Source: Bacteroidales bacterium UBA6192
Lineage (GTDB): Bacteria; Bacteroidota; Bacteroidia; Bacteroidales; F082
Assembly: GCA_002422725.1 (NCBI GenBank)
Contig: DITE01000024.1
Coordinates: forward strand, 1-5,690
Direction: 5' to 3'
DNA length: 5,690 nt
Made by a program: the position numbers and the translations under genes. The notes beneath the pieces were generated by a model. That model was not told the DNA's origin. It ran no database searches and was given only the letters and a program-made list of their open reading frames with translations. Positions 1 to 5,690 of the stretch are shown here, in pieces. Each line of letters starts with the position of its first letter. Positions within the stretch are counted from its first letter, which is position 1.

Positions 1-494
1 TACTTCTGCCAACTGCCATTTTTTTTACCCTCTGTGTAGTGAATCACTTCCAGCAACTTGCCATTATCCGGGTAATAATTTTTGATCGCACCATGCCTGA
101 GGTCATTCATGTAATCTTCTTCTGAGAGCAGATTTCCATCAATATCGCTGTAAAACCTCCATGTACTGTCCTTTTTCTGGTTGAAATACTTTCCTTCGGC
201 CATGAGAAAATTATTCTCAAAATAGGTTCTATTGTGGGCAACTTTACCATTCTGACTAAATACTTTGACTGACCTCAGTTCACCTGACAGGAAATAGTAA
301 CGGAATTCCCCCTGAGGAATGTCATTGTGAAACTGTCCGGTATACCTGGTTTTGCCATTGGGGAAAGTTCCCTTCCACTCGCCTTGCTTTCGTCCGAGGC
401 TGTCAGTTTGATTGAGTTGCTCCTGAGCAATAAGCTGGCCCGTCATTGTTAGGATAAATCCAATGAGAAGAAAATATTGCAAACCATGTTTCAT
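1..494 (-). CDS. Exported MORN/YwqK-like repeat protein (3' end outside window)
   Basis: The reading frame opens at ATG 494-492 and runs without a stop to the window edge, giving 164 complete codons; the C-terminus is missing. Residues 1-23 form a signal peptide: a short basic start (MKH), a hydrophobic core (about residues 6-17) and a likely cleavage at LIA|QEQ, a cut site common in Bacteroidota. The mature part carries degenerate repeats of about 20-24 residues rich in G, Y, F and W, such as GEWKGTFPNGKTRYTGQF (38-55), QGEFRYYFLSGE (61-72) and a later HGAIKNYYPDNGK block (134-146). These match the MORN/YwqK pattern (W/Y-x2-Y-x2-G-x3-x2-G). Databases often label such proteins 'YwqK family antitoxin', but no toxin partner is visible and that name says little about function. 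It probably acts in the periplasm or at the cell surface; its role is unknown. It is divergent from recR and has its own -7 box. Confidence 0.82.
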   Translation of the reverse strand, partial: MKHGLQYFLLIGFILTMTGQLIAQEQLNQTDSLGRKQGEWKGTFPNGKTRYTGQFHNDIPQGEFRYYFLSGELRSVKVFSQNGKVAHNRTYFENNFLMAEGKYFNQKKDSTWRFYSDIDGNLLSEEDYMNDLRHGAIKNYYPDNGKLLEVIHYTEGKKNGSWQK

Positions 495-512
495 ATCAAT
501 TGCATTTGTCTG

Positions 513-539
513 CAAAAATAGACATGAAAGCCTCACAAA
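513..539 (-). promoter_or_regulatory. Candidate Bacteroidota promoter of the MORN/YwqK-like gene
   Basis: Read on the minus strand, 520-513 is TATTTTTG followed by C, a full match to the Bacteroidota -7 consensus TAnnTTTG. A TTTG at 539-536 could be the -33 element, although the 15-nt gap is slightly shorter than usual. The box ends 18 nt before the ATG at 494, so the leader would be very short. This is consensus matching only. Confidence 0.6.
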
Positions 540-544
540 TTCAT

Positions 545-552
545 TATTTTTG
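545..552 (+). promoter_or_regulatory. Candidate -7 box of recR
   Basis: TATTTTTG matches the Bacteroidota -7 consensus TAnnTTTG and ends 15 nt before the recR ATG, implying a leader of roughly 10 nt. No TTTG lies at a normal -33 distance, so the assignment rests on the -7 box and its position. The box faces away from the minus-strand box at 513-520; 24 nt separate the two. Confidence 0.55.
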
Positions 553-567
553 TCGAAAATAGCATAG

Positions 568-1176
568 ATGTCCGATTACCCTTCCTTATTGCTCGAAAAT
601 GCTGTCAATGAACTGTCGCGACTGCCTGGCATTGGTAAAAAAACCGCCCTGCGTCTGGCATTGTTTATGCTACGACAGGAGAAATCACGCACTGATTCCC
701 TTGCAAATTCAATACTTAGGATGCGCGAAGGAATTCAGCTCTGTCAGCGGTGTTTTAATATTTCTGATCATGATGTTTGCAGCATTTGTGCTAACCCGCG
801 CCGTGATGAAAATACACTGTGTATTGTTGAGGACATGCGCGATGTGATGGCTGTTGAGCGAACCGCCGCCTTTAATGGTTTGTATCATGTATTGGGAGGG
901 GTTATTAATCCCATTGAAGGAATTGGGCCCAACGATCTTACCATTACTCAGCTAATCAACAGATTGAATCAGGAAGTTTTTCAGGAAATAATTCTCGCGC
1001 TACCGGCAACTGTGGAGGGCGATACGACAAGCTATTATCTCTACCGGCAGATTAAACCGGGTAAAATAAAAATAACAAGCATTTCAAAAGGGGTTGCTAT
1101 CGGCGATTCGCTGGAGTATGCTGATGAAGTTACCCTTGGGCGCTCGATTCTTAACAGAACTATTTTTGATCTATAG
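568..1176 (+). CDS. recR: Recombination mediator protein RecR
   Basis: This encodes a full-length RecR of 202 residues, the usual family size. RecR works in the cytoplasm with RecO (and RecF) to load RecA onto SSB-coated single-stranded DNA at gaps and stalled forks. Visible domains in order are: a helix-hairpin-helix segment near residues 8-30 (LSRLPGIGKKTALRLA); a four-cysteine zinc finger with C59-x2-C62-x8-C71-x2-C74, followed by the family signature NPRRDE (76-81 region); a Toprim domain from about residue 85 (CIVEDMRDVMAVE) through GIGPNDL and ATVEGDTT (147-154); and the C-terminal GVAIGDSLEYADEVTLGRS segment typical of RecR. The ATG start is well supported because the protein begins directly at the expected N-terminus and a -7 box lies 15 nt upstream. 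No partner gene (recO, recF, dnaX, ybaB) is adjacent; transcription appears monocistronic and converges on the small gene at 1372-1620. Confidence 0.97.
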   Translation: MSDYPSLLLENAVNELSRLPGIGKKTALRLALFMLRQEKSRTDSLANSILRMREGIQLCQRCFNISDHDVCSICANPRRDENTLCIVEDMRDVMAVERTAAFNGLYHVLGGVINPIEGIGPNDLTITQLINRLNQEVFQEIILALPATVEGDTTSYYLYRQIKPGKIKITSISKGVAIGDSLEYADEVTLGRSILNRTIFDL

Positions 1177-1371
1177 TGCTGGAAGCTGATGGCCGGATGA
1201 TGCTTAGCAATACTTTACTTTTGGTAATTTCTGACTTTAGATGTGATTCCGAATTATAACCTGCCAGTGTTGTTTTTAGCTTAGGTGGTGCGTTAACTCT
1301 ATTTAATTATGAAATGGTTATAGCTGAGCGAAATCAGTATCATCCGGAAATCATTTTACCCGTCAATTGAG

Positions 1372-1620
1372 CTATTCAAACAGGTTGAGTTGACGTTCTG
1401 AAACATAAAACTCCTTTGGCACCTCCTTTTCAAACCCATTCAGGTAGCGCGATATAGATTTCTTGATCAATTTGTTTGGCGTGGTTTTTCGGGCAACACA
1501 ATAGTTGGCTAAAGATTTGGTCTGTCTTGATGACAGCTTAATCTCCAGTATTTTAAACTTTCTCTTTTTGGTTTTCTTTTTCTTTTGTTTTGCCGACTTT
1601 TTAACCGTTTTCTCTTCCAT
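1372..1620 (-). CDS. Small Lys-rich ribbon-helix-helix-like protein with C-terminal QLNLF motif
   Basis: I recognise no named family. The frame is open from a TTG at 1662, but a start at ATG 1620 (82 residues, MEEKTVKK...) or ATG 1626 is more natural; I chose 1620. Residues 1-23 contain 12 lysines and should be a disordered, nucleic-acid-binding tail. Residues 22-60 fit the ribbon-helix-helix (CopG/Arc) layout: a strand (KFKILEIKLS), helix A (about 31-43, QTKSLANYCVA), a TTP turn (46-48), and helix B (about 49-60, KLIKKSISRYL). After a linker the protein ends ERQLNLFE. QLNLF (77-81) matches the bacterial sliding-clamp-binding consensus QL[S/D]LF and, from memory, is identical to the clamp motif of E. 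coli UmuC. The gene begins about 40 nt after the glmM stop on the same strand and has no obvious promoter, so it is probably co-transcribed with glmM. The fold and clamp binding are inferences from sequence pattern. Confidence 0.72.
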   Translation of the reverse strand: MEEKTVKKSAKQKKKKTKKRKFKILEIKLSSRQTKSLANYCVARKTTPNKLIKKSISRYLNGFEKEVPKEFYVSERQLNLFE

Positions 1621-1658
1621 AATCATCACAATCAGAGTGAGTTTGAAATTACAAAAAA

Positions 1659-3047
1659 TCAATCAATCAACTGATTCACGAGGCTACTAATCATTTCAAC
1701 ATACCTTTTTGCCGTGTCTGTGTCAGGTCCTTCTGCATAAATTCTGATGATGGGCTCGGTGTTTGATTGGCGCAGATGTACCCAACCATTATCAAAATCA
1801 AATTTGACGCCATCAATCGTATTTACTTTGCCTGGCAAACCAGCTTTAGCTATATTTTTGAGTAGTTTTTCAATTTTCGATTTATCATCCAGGGTAATCT
1901 TTTGCTTTATCATTTTGTAATCTGGCAGCGTTTTTCGCAGATCAGAACAACTGAGCTTCGATTTTGCCATATACGACAAAAACAACGCAATCCCAACCAG
2001 GGCATCTCTGCCATAATGCAACTCAGGATAAATAATTCCCCCATTGCCTTCACCACCGATTATGGCATTTTTTTCTTTCATCAATTCCACCACGTTCACC
2101 TCTCCCACAGCAGATGCATAATATTCACATCCATGCTTTTCGGTTATATCACGTAAAGCTCTGCTTGAAGAAAGATTTGAAACTGTCGTTCCCTTTGTAT
2201 GCTGTAAAATATAATCAGCAACAGCAACCAGGGTGTATTCTTCGCCAAACATTTCACCAAATTCGTCTACAATAGCCAAACGGTCGACATCGGGGTCTAC
2301 AACAAATCCAATATCAGCTTTGTTTTTCAAAACAGTTTTTGACAAATCCTTAAGGTGCTCGGGCAATGGTTCAGGGTTGTGCGGGAAATGGCCATCGGGA
2401 GTACAGTACAACTCGATTACTTCTTTCACTCCAAGGGCTCTCAGCAGATTTGGAATGGCAATCCCTCCGCTAGAGTTCACCGCATCGATAACAATCCTTA
2501 TCCCGGCTTTCTCGATCAGATCCTTTTCAACCAATGGCAAATCAAGTACCATTTGCACATGCCTGTCAATCCAGCTGTAGTCCTTGTGATAGGATCCAAT
2601 ATGATCAATATCAGCATAATCGAATATGCCACTTTCAACCCTGTCCAGTATCCATTTGCCATCTGCCTCTGAGATGAATTCGCCTTTTTCATTCAGCAGT
2701 TTTAAGGCATTCCATTGTTCAGGGTTGTGGCTGGCAGTAAGAATAATGCCGGCATCCGCTTTAAGGCCGGTTACAGCCACTTCAACAGTTGGAGTGGTAG
2801 AAAGACCAAGGTCAATTACTTCAGCTCCCATGGCAATCAATGTGCCCGAAACAAGTTGATTAACCATTTCTCCCGATCGTCGGGCATCTCTTCCAATAGC
2901 TACTTTAATCCTGTCTTTTCCCGACTTCAGACGTATAAAATCAGCAAAAGCAGTAGTAAACTTAGTGATATCAAGGGGGCTAAGTCCTTTGCCCGGTATT
3001 CCACCTATAGTTCCCCTGATACCTGATATAGTAGTTAAAAGTGTCAT
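1659..3047 (-). CDS. glmM: Phosphoglucosamine mutase (alpha-D-phosphohexomutase family)
   Basis: The 462-residue protein is a complete phosphohexomutase of normal GlmM length. GlmM converts glucosamine-6-phosphate to glucosamine-1-phosphate in the cytoplasm, feeding UDP-GlcNAc for peptidoglycan and lipopolysaccharide. The four expected sites are present: the N-terminal SGIRGTIG (8-15); the phosphoserine loop TASHNP with S106; the metal loop DPDVDR with D251, D253 and D255; the sugar-binding loop GEGNGG (332-337); and the phosphate-binding loop RQSNTEP (426-432). The sugar loop differs from the GEQSGH of classical bacterial GlmM. Bacteroidota and archaeal-type enzymes carry variants like this one, so phosphoglucomutase or phosphomannomutase activity cannot be excluded. 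The ATG at 3047 is the natural start because MTLLTTISGIRGT reaches the first conserved motif at once and a -7 box lies 19 nt upstream. The stop lies in a TTGA x3 tandem repeat. The small RHH-like gene follows on the same strand. Confidence 0.93.
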   Translation of the reverse strand: MTLLTTISGIRGTIGGIPGKGLSPLDITKFTTAFADFIRLKSGKDRIKVAIGRDARRSGEMVNQLVSGTLIAMGAEVIDLGLSTTPTVEVAVTGLKADAGIILTASHNPEQWNALKLLNEKGEFISEADGKWILDRVESGIFDYADIDHIGSYHKDYSWIDRHVQMVLDLPLVEKDLIEKAGIRIVIDAVNSSGGIAIPNLLRALGVKEVIELYCTPDGHFPHNPEPLPEHLKDLSKTVLKNKADIGFVVDPDVDRLAIVDEFGEMFGEEYTLVAVADYILQHTKGTTVSNLSSSRALRDITEKHGCEYYASAVGEVNVVELMKEKNAIIGGEGNGGIIYPELHYGRDALVGIALFLSYMAKSKLSCSDLRKTLPDYKMIKQKITLDDKSKIEKLLKNIAKAGLPGKVNTIDGVKFDFDNGWVHLRQSNTEPIIRIYAEGPDTDTAKRYVEMISSLVNQLID

Positions 3048-3066
3048 TCCTGTTCATTATTTGTGG

Positions 3067-3074
3067 CAAAAATA
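3067..3074 (-). promoter_or_regulatory. Candidate -7 box of the glmM operon
   Basis: On the minus strand this reads TATTTTTG followed by C, a full match to the Bacteroidota -7 consensus TAnnTTTG. It ends 19 nt before the glmM ATG. I see no TTTG at a normal -33 distance. It would drive glmM and probably the downstream small gene. Confidence 0.6.
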
Positions 3075-3115
3075 CCAAAATGATCCGATTAAAAATGTAG
3101 AAGTGCTATAATTTT

Positions 3116-3138
3116 ATATTACTGATAAACAGTAATAT
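3116..3138. repeat. Perfect 9-bp inverted repeat with 5-nt loop
   Basis: ATATTACTG and CAGTAATAT flank a 5-nt loop, ATAAA. The stem is AT-rich and no T-tract follows on the plus strand, so it is a poor intrinsic terminator. A dimeric regulator's operator is a possible reading. It lies 42 bp upstream of the glmM -7 box. Confidence 0.6.
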
Positions 3139-3253
3139 GGGAAAAATAAATACACCTCATAAGATTATTGCTGTCAGGCATGGCAAAGAAATGTCCTGCA
3201 AAATTGAGATCTCTTATCACTGCAAAACTATTGGTAAATCACAGTAATCTGCT

Positions 3254-3265
3254 GCCAATATTGGC
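3254..3265. repeat. Perfect 12-bp palindrome
   Basis: GCCAATATTGGC is fully self-complementary and sits mid-way in the divergent gap, about 63 bp upstream of the distal TPR promoter candidate. It could be a binding site for a dimeric regulator, but it is a single copy and may be chance. Confidence 0.45.
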
Positions 3266-3328
3266 TTTAAGCAACGATTAGAAAAGTTATGAGCAGGCAA
3301 TGTTTGAAAAAAAGTAAAATATTTTAGG

Positions 3329-3357
3329 TTTGCATTAAATCCGGAGATGTATCTTTA
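3329..3357 (+). promoter_or_regulatory. Candidate distal promoter of the TPR gene
   Basis: TTTG at 3329-3332 and TATCTTTA at 3350-3357 are separated by 17 nt, which fits the Bacteroidota -33/-7 spacing. The -7 element has one mismatch (A for the final G). It would give a leader of about 85 nt before the ATG at 3448. Confidence 0.35.
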
Positions 3358-3418
3358 CATAACGTTCAACTGATTTGAGCATAAAGGATCAATGTCAGAT
3401 TAAGTGCAGGAAAAATAT

Positions 3419-3426
3419 TATTTTTG
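3419..3426 (+). promoter_or_regulatory. Candidate proximal -7 box of the TPR gene
   Basis: TATTTTTG followed by C is a full match to TAnnTTTG and ends 21 nt before the ATG at 3448. It overlaps the TTG at 3424 that would open a longer reading frame, so it argues for the ATG as the true start. No -33 TTTG is visible at the usual distance. Confidence 0.55.
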
Positions 3427-3447
3427 CGGATCGACAGACAGTTTAGT

Positions 3448-4863
3448 ATGAATGAAGATTTTCAATGGAACAACAGGGATGAGCATGAAGAATTGCTGAC
3501 CGAACGCTTCGAAAAGATGCTGAAGGAAGGTGATTACGCTTATTTTGACGCCGAAGAGTTTGAGTCGATCATTGAACATTATCAGGAAAATTTCGATTCA
3601 CATTATATCCGGCTGGCCATCGATTATGCCATAGAACAGCACCCCAATAATGCAGCGTTAAAAATCCGGTATGCCCGCCAGCTGGCAATTGACAACAGGT
3701 TCATTGAGTCGCTTGAAATTCTCAATAAGCTTGAAGTGATTGAACCCAATGACGTGGACATCATCATGACAAAAGGAACAGTTTACAGCATGATGCTTGA
3801 GTTCGAAAAAGCGGTTAACACCTACAAAAAAGCATTGAATCTTGTTGACAATGATGAACTTGAAGACATTTATGCCACTATAGCATACGAATACGAGAAT
3901 CTTGGACGGTATGACAACAGCATAAAATATCTGAAAAAGGCACTCGAAATCAATCCGCAGTCTGATGCCTTACTTTATGAAATGGGGCTGTGTTTTGAAA
4001 TGCTCAAGCAACCGGAGGAGGGGATTAAGTTTTTCATTGACTTTACTGACAAAGACCCATACAACATTGCAGCATGGTTCAACCTTGGGCTCATTTACCA
4101 GCAGATGGACCTCTTCGAAAAATCAATTGATGCTCTGGAGTATGTGCTGGCAATTGATCACACGCATATCCCTGCTTATCTGAGTATTGCGCATGGATGG
4201 TCAAATCTTGGAGAATACGCTAAGGCCATTGAGATTTACCAGGAAACCTTTGAATATGAGAAGCCGGATGGCATGACACTTTACTATATCGGTGAGTGTT
4301 ATGAAAAAATGAAGGATTACCGGAATGCATTGATCCATTACAACAATTCTCTTGAACTTGATGATAAACTGGCTGAACCATGGGCTGGTATCGGTGTTGT
4401 TTTTGATGAAGAAGGCAACACAAAAACTGCAGTAAAATATTTGAACAAAGCAATTGAGCTCGATCCACTCAATACAGAATTCTTGCTGATTCAGGCAGAT
4501 ATGTACATTAAGTTGCATCATTATCAGAAGGCTGCTGATTGTTATAGAAAGGTAGAAGAGATTGACCCCCTTGACCCGGATTTGTGGCAGGAATACAGCA
4601 ATCTTTACGTGTTGCAGACTGATTATGATAAAGCTATACAGGTCCTGAGAAAAGGGCTTAATCTGCAGCCATTGAACGCAGATATTCTCTACCGGCTGGC
4701 CGTTGTGTATTTCCTTAATAACAACACGCTGCAAGCCAATTATTTCCTTGGTAATGCTTTAGAATTGAATTATGAAGGGCACCTTGAAATGATTGCCTAT
4801 TACCCTGATATCGTCAAATATGACAAGGTGGTTGACATGATTAAGCTTTACTCCCCTCACTAG
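3448..4863 (+). CDS. Soluble tetratricopeptide-repeat (TPR) protein
   Basis: The product is 471 residues from ATG 3448. The frame is open eight codons further, to a TTG at 3424, but that codon lies inside a strong -7 box, so the ATG is preferred. There is no signal peptide or membrane segment, so the protein is probably cytoplasmic. The N-terminus (1-52) is strongly acidic and probably helical. From about residue 69 to 444 the protein is an almost uninterrupted array of 11 TPR units of 34 residues, most ending in a proline-containing turn such as INPQS, DPYN, LDPLN or LQPLN and showing the G/A/Y/L positions typical of TPR helices (for example IYATIAYEYENLGRYDNSIKYL). A short non-TPR tail (445-471) follows. 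TPR arrays form superhelical scaffolds for protein-protein contacts; no enzymatic domain is present. The partner is unknown. The ALDH gene follows 51 nt downstream and may be co-transcribed. Confidence 0.9.
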   Translation: MNEDFQWNNRDEHEELLTERFEKMLKEGDYAYFDAEEFESIIEHYQENFDSHYIRLAIDYAIEQHPNNAALKIRYARQLAIDNRFIESLEILNKLEVIEPNDVDIIMTKGTVYSMMLEFEKAVNTYKKALNLVDNDELEDIYATIAYEYENLGRYDNSIKYLKKALEINPQSDALLYEMGLCFEMLKQPEEGIKFFIDFTDKDPYNIAAWFNLGLIYQQMDLFEKSIDALEYVLAIDHTHIPAYLSIAHGWSNLGEYAKAIEIYQETFEYEKPDGMTLYYIGECYEKMKDYRNALIHYNNSLELDDKLAEPWAGIGVVFDEEGNTKTAVKYLNKAIELDPLNTEFLLIQADMYIKLHHYQKAADCYRKVEEIDPLDPDLWQEYSNLYVLQTDYDKAIQVLRKGLNLQPLNADILYRLAVVYFLNNNTLQANYFLGNALELNYEGHLEMIAYYPDIVKYDKVVDMIKLYSPH

Positions 4864-4914
4864 ACAAGCTATAGAACACCAGATACTGCCCGCGGAAAAT
4901 AAATATTACCATGT

Positions 4915-5690
4915 ATGACTCCCATTAAGATTGAACATCAACAGGTTTGTTTTTATTCGGGGATTACACTTGGGTATTCATTCAGGATTAGTCAGTTAAA
5001 AAAGCTCAAGACAGCAATCAAAGGGCATGAAGCTGAGATTGTTCAGGCATTGCATGAGGACTTAGGCAAATCGGAGTTTGAGTCATATGCAACTGAAATA
5101 AGTATTGTGTATGAAGAGATCAATCTTCATATGAAAAATCTCCGTAGCTGGATGAAACGCAAATCGGTGGGCACCCCTTTGACTGCTATTCCTGCCAGGA
5201 GTTTTATTTATGCCGAGCCCTTGGGTGTTTGTTTGGTTATTTCACCTTGGAATTATCCTTTTCAACTTGCATTTGCACCCTTGGTGGCCGCCATTTCGGC
5301 AGGGAATTGTGTTACACTGAAACCATCAGGATACAGCAAGGCAACAACAAGGGTCATTGAAAAAATAATAGGTGAAACATTTTCACCGGACTATATTCAG
5401 GTAGTTTCAGGCGACGCGGAAACAGCCCGTAATCTACTGAAACTCGAATTTGACTTTATTTTTTTCACCGGAAGCACTCAGGTTGGCCGACATGTTATGC
5501 GTGCAGCAGCTGACCGGCTAATACCGGTAGTGCTTGAGCTGGGTGGAAAAAGTCCGTGTATTGTTGAAGCCGGTGCTGACATCAAACAAACCGCCAAACG
5601 TATTATCTGGGGAAAATTAGTTAATGCAGGCCAAACCTGTATTGCACCGGACTATGTGCTGGTTCACAGCAGTGTTAGTGACTTGCTGGT
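4915..5690 (+). CDS. Aldehyde dehydrogenase, class 3 (ALDH3)-like (3' end outside window)
   Basis: From ATG 4915 the frame runs open to the window edge (258 complete codons), covering a little over half of a typical 450-470-residue enzyme. It oxidises an aldehyde to a carboxylate using NAD(P)+; the substrate cannot be told from sequence. Visible motifs are: the NLGKSEFE-type helix region (DLGKSEFESYATE, 49-61); PWNYP with N113, which stabilises the oxyanion; KPS with K136 for the cofactor; FTGSTQVG (184-191), the cofactor-binding turn; LELGGKSP with the general base E208; and NAGQTCIAPDY with the catalytic C242. The N-to-C spacing of N113, E208 and C242 nearly equals that of mammalian class 3 enzymes (about 114, 209, 243), and the short N-terminus also fits the ALDH3 branch. 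The ATG at 4911 leads to a stop after five codons, so 4915 is the start. No -7 box lies in the 51-nt gap, which suggests read-through from the TPR gene. Confidence 0.93.
   Translation, partial: MTPIKIEHQQVCFYSGITLGYSFRISQLKKLKTAIKGHEAEIVQALHEDLGKSEFESYATEISIVYEEINLHMKNLRSWMKRKSVGTPLTAIPARSFIYAEPLGVCLVISPWNYPFQLAFAPLVAAISAGNCVTLKPSGYSKATTRVIEKIIGETFSPDYIQVVSGDAETARNLLKLEFDFIFFTGSTQVGRHVMRAAADRLIPVVLELGGKSPCIVEAGADIKQTAKRIIWGKLVNAGQTCIAPDYVLVHSSVSDLL

Larger units (their letters stand above)
3048..3447. other. 400-bp divergent intergenic region between glmM and the TPR gene
   Basis: This is the longest stretch without a convincing gene. It holds the glmM -7 box, a 9-bp hairpin, a 12-bp palindrome and two candidate promoters for the TPR gene, each listed separately. 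An 8-base direct repeat (ACAGTAAT) appears at 3129-3136, inside the hairpin, and again at 3241-3248. One 36-codon ATG frame (3137-3247) exists, but it begins inside the hairpin and has no recognisable features. I see no RNA gene or riboswitch fold by eye. Confidence 0.6.

Noticed and set aside
1..494. 'YwqK family antitoxin' as evidence for a toxin-antitoxin pair
   Set aside because: The protein has a signal peptide and MORN-like repeats and no neighbouring toxin. The database name is not evidence of that function.
1197..1259. A 20-codon frame (MMLSNTLLLV...) after recR, preceded by a TATTTTTG at 1161-1168
   Set aside because: The box is part of the recR coding end, the spacer is longer than for the four real genes, and the frame is too short to judge. 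Probably chance.
1193..1347. Inverted pair CCGGATGAT (1193-1201) and ATCATCCGG (1339-1347) in the recR/small-gene convergent gap
   Set aside because: The arms are 137 nt apart, with no mobile-element gene, target duplication or terminator T-tract. The 195-bp gap otherwise shows nothing recognisable.
1621..1662. Longer form of the small RHH-like protein starting at TTG 1662, overlapping the glmM stop
   Set aside because: The added residues (MIFCNFKLTLIVMI) look unrelated to the hydrophilic protein, and two ATG codons lie just downstream. Translational coupling through the TTGA overlap is possible but not supported.
1659..1670. TTGA x3 tandem repeat at the glmM stop codon as a phase-variation switch
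   Set aside because: Gain of a unit leaves the stop in place, and loss changes only the last residues, so slippage would have little effect.
3137..3247. A 36-codon ATG frame in the glmM/TPR gap
   Set aside because: It starts inside the hairpin, has no -7 box before it and no recognisable domain, signal or composition bias. Not supported as a gene.

Overview
The window looks like chromosomal DNA of a Bacteroidota bacterium, probably close to Bacteroidales. The evidence is the moderately AT-rich composition, the absence of clear Shine-Dalgarno sequences, and a TATTTTTG box (the Bacteroidota -7 promoter consensus TAnnTTTG) just upstream of four genes. Protein styles fit too: a secreted YwqK/MORN-type protein with an A|Q signal cleavage, a GlmM with the GEGNGG loop, and a long soluble TPR protein. 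I see no mobile element, CRISPR array, tRNA or rRNA.

Layout. 1-494 (-) is the N-terminal part of an exported MORN/YwqK-like protein whose 3' end lies outside the window. It is divergent from recR (568-1176, +), and the 73-bp gap holds two back-to-back -7 boxes. recR converges on a minus-strand pair: glmM (phosphoglucosamine mutase, 1659-3047) followed about 40 bp later by a small unnamed gene (1372-1620). That gene encodes a lysine-rich ribbon-helix-helix-like protein ending in QLNLF. glmM is divergent from a plus-strand pair: an 11-repeat TPR protein (3448-4863) and a class-3-type aldehyde dehydrogenase (4915 onward, cut off by the window end). The 400-bp glmM/TPR gap holds a perfect 9-bp hairpin, a perfect 12-bp palindrome and two candidate promoters.

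How the genes relate. Most are housekeeping: RecR in recombinational repair, GlmM in UDP-GlcNAc and cell-wall precursor synthesis, and ALDH in aldehyde oxidation. No single pathway links them. The most interesting item is the 82-residue protein downstream of glmM. Its predicted DNA-binding fold combined with a canonical-looking sliding-clamp-binding peptide at the extreme C-terminus suggests a small replication- or repair-associated DNA-binding protein. I do not see a large undescribed multi-gene system here.
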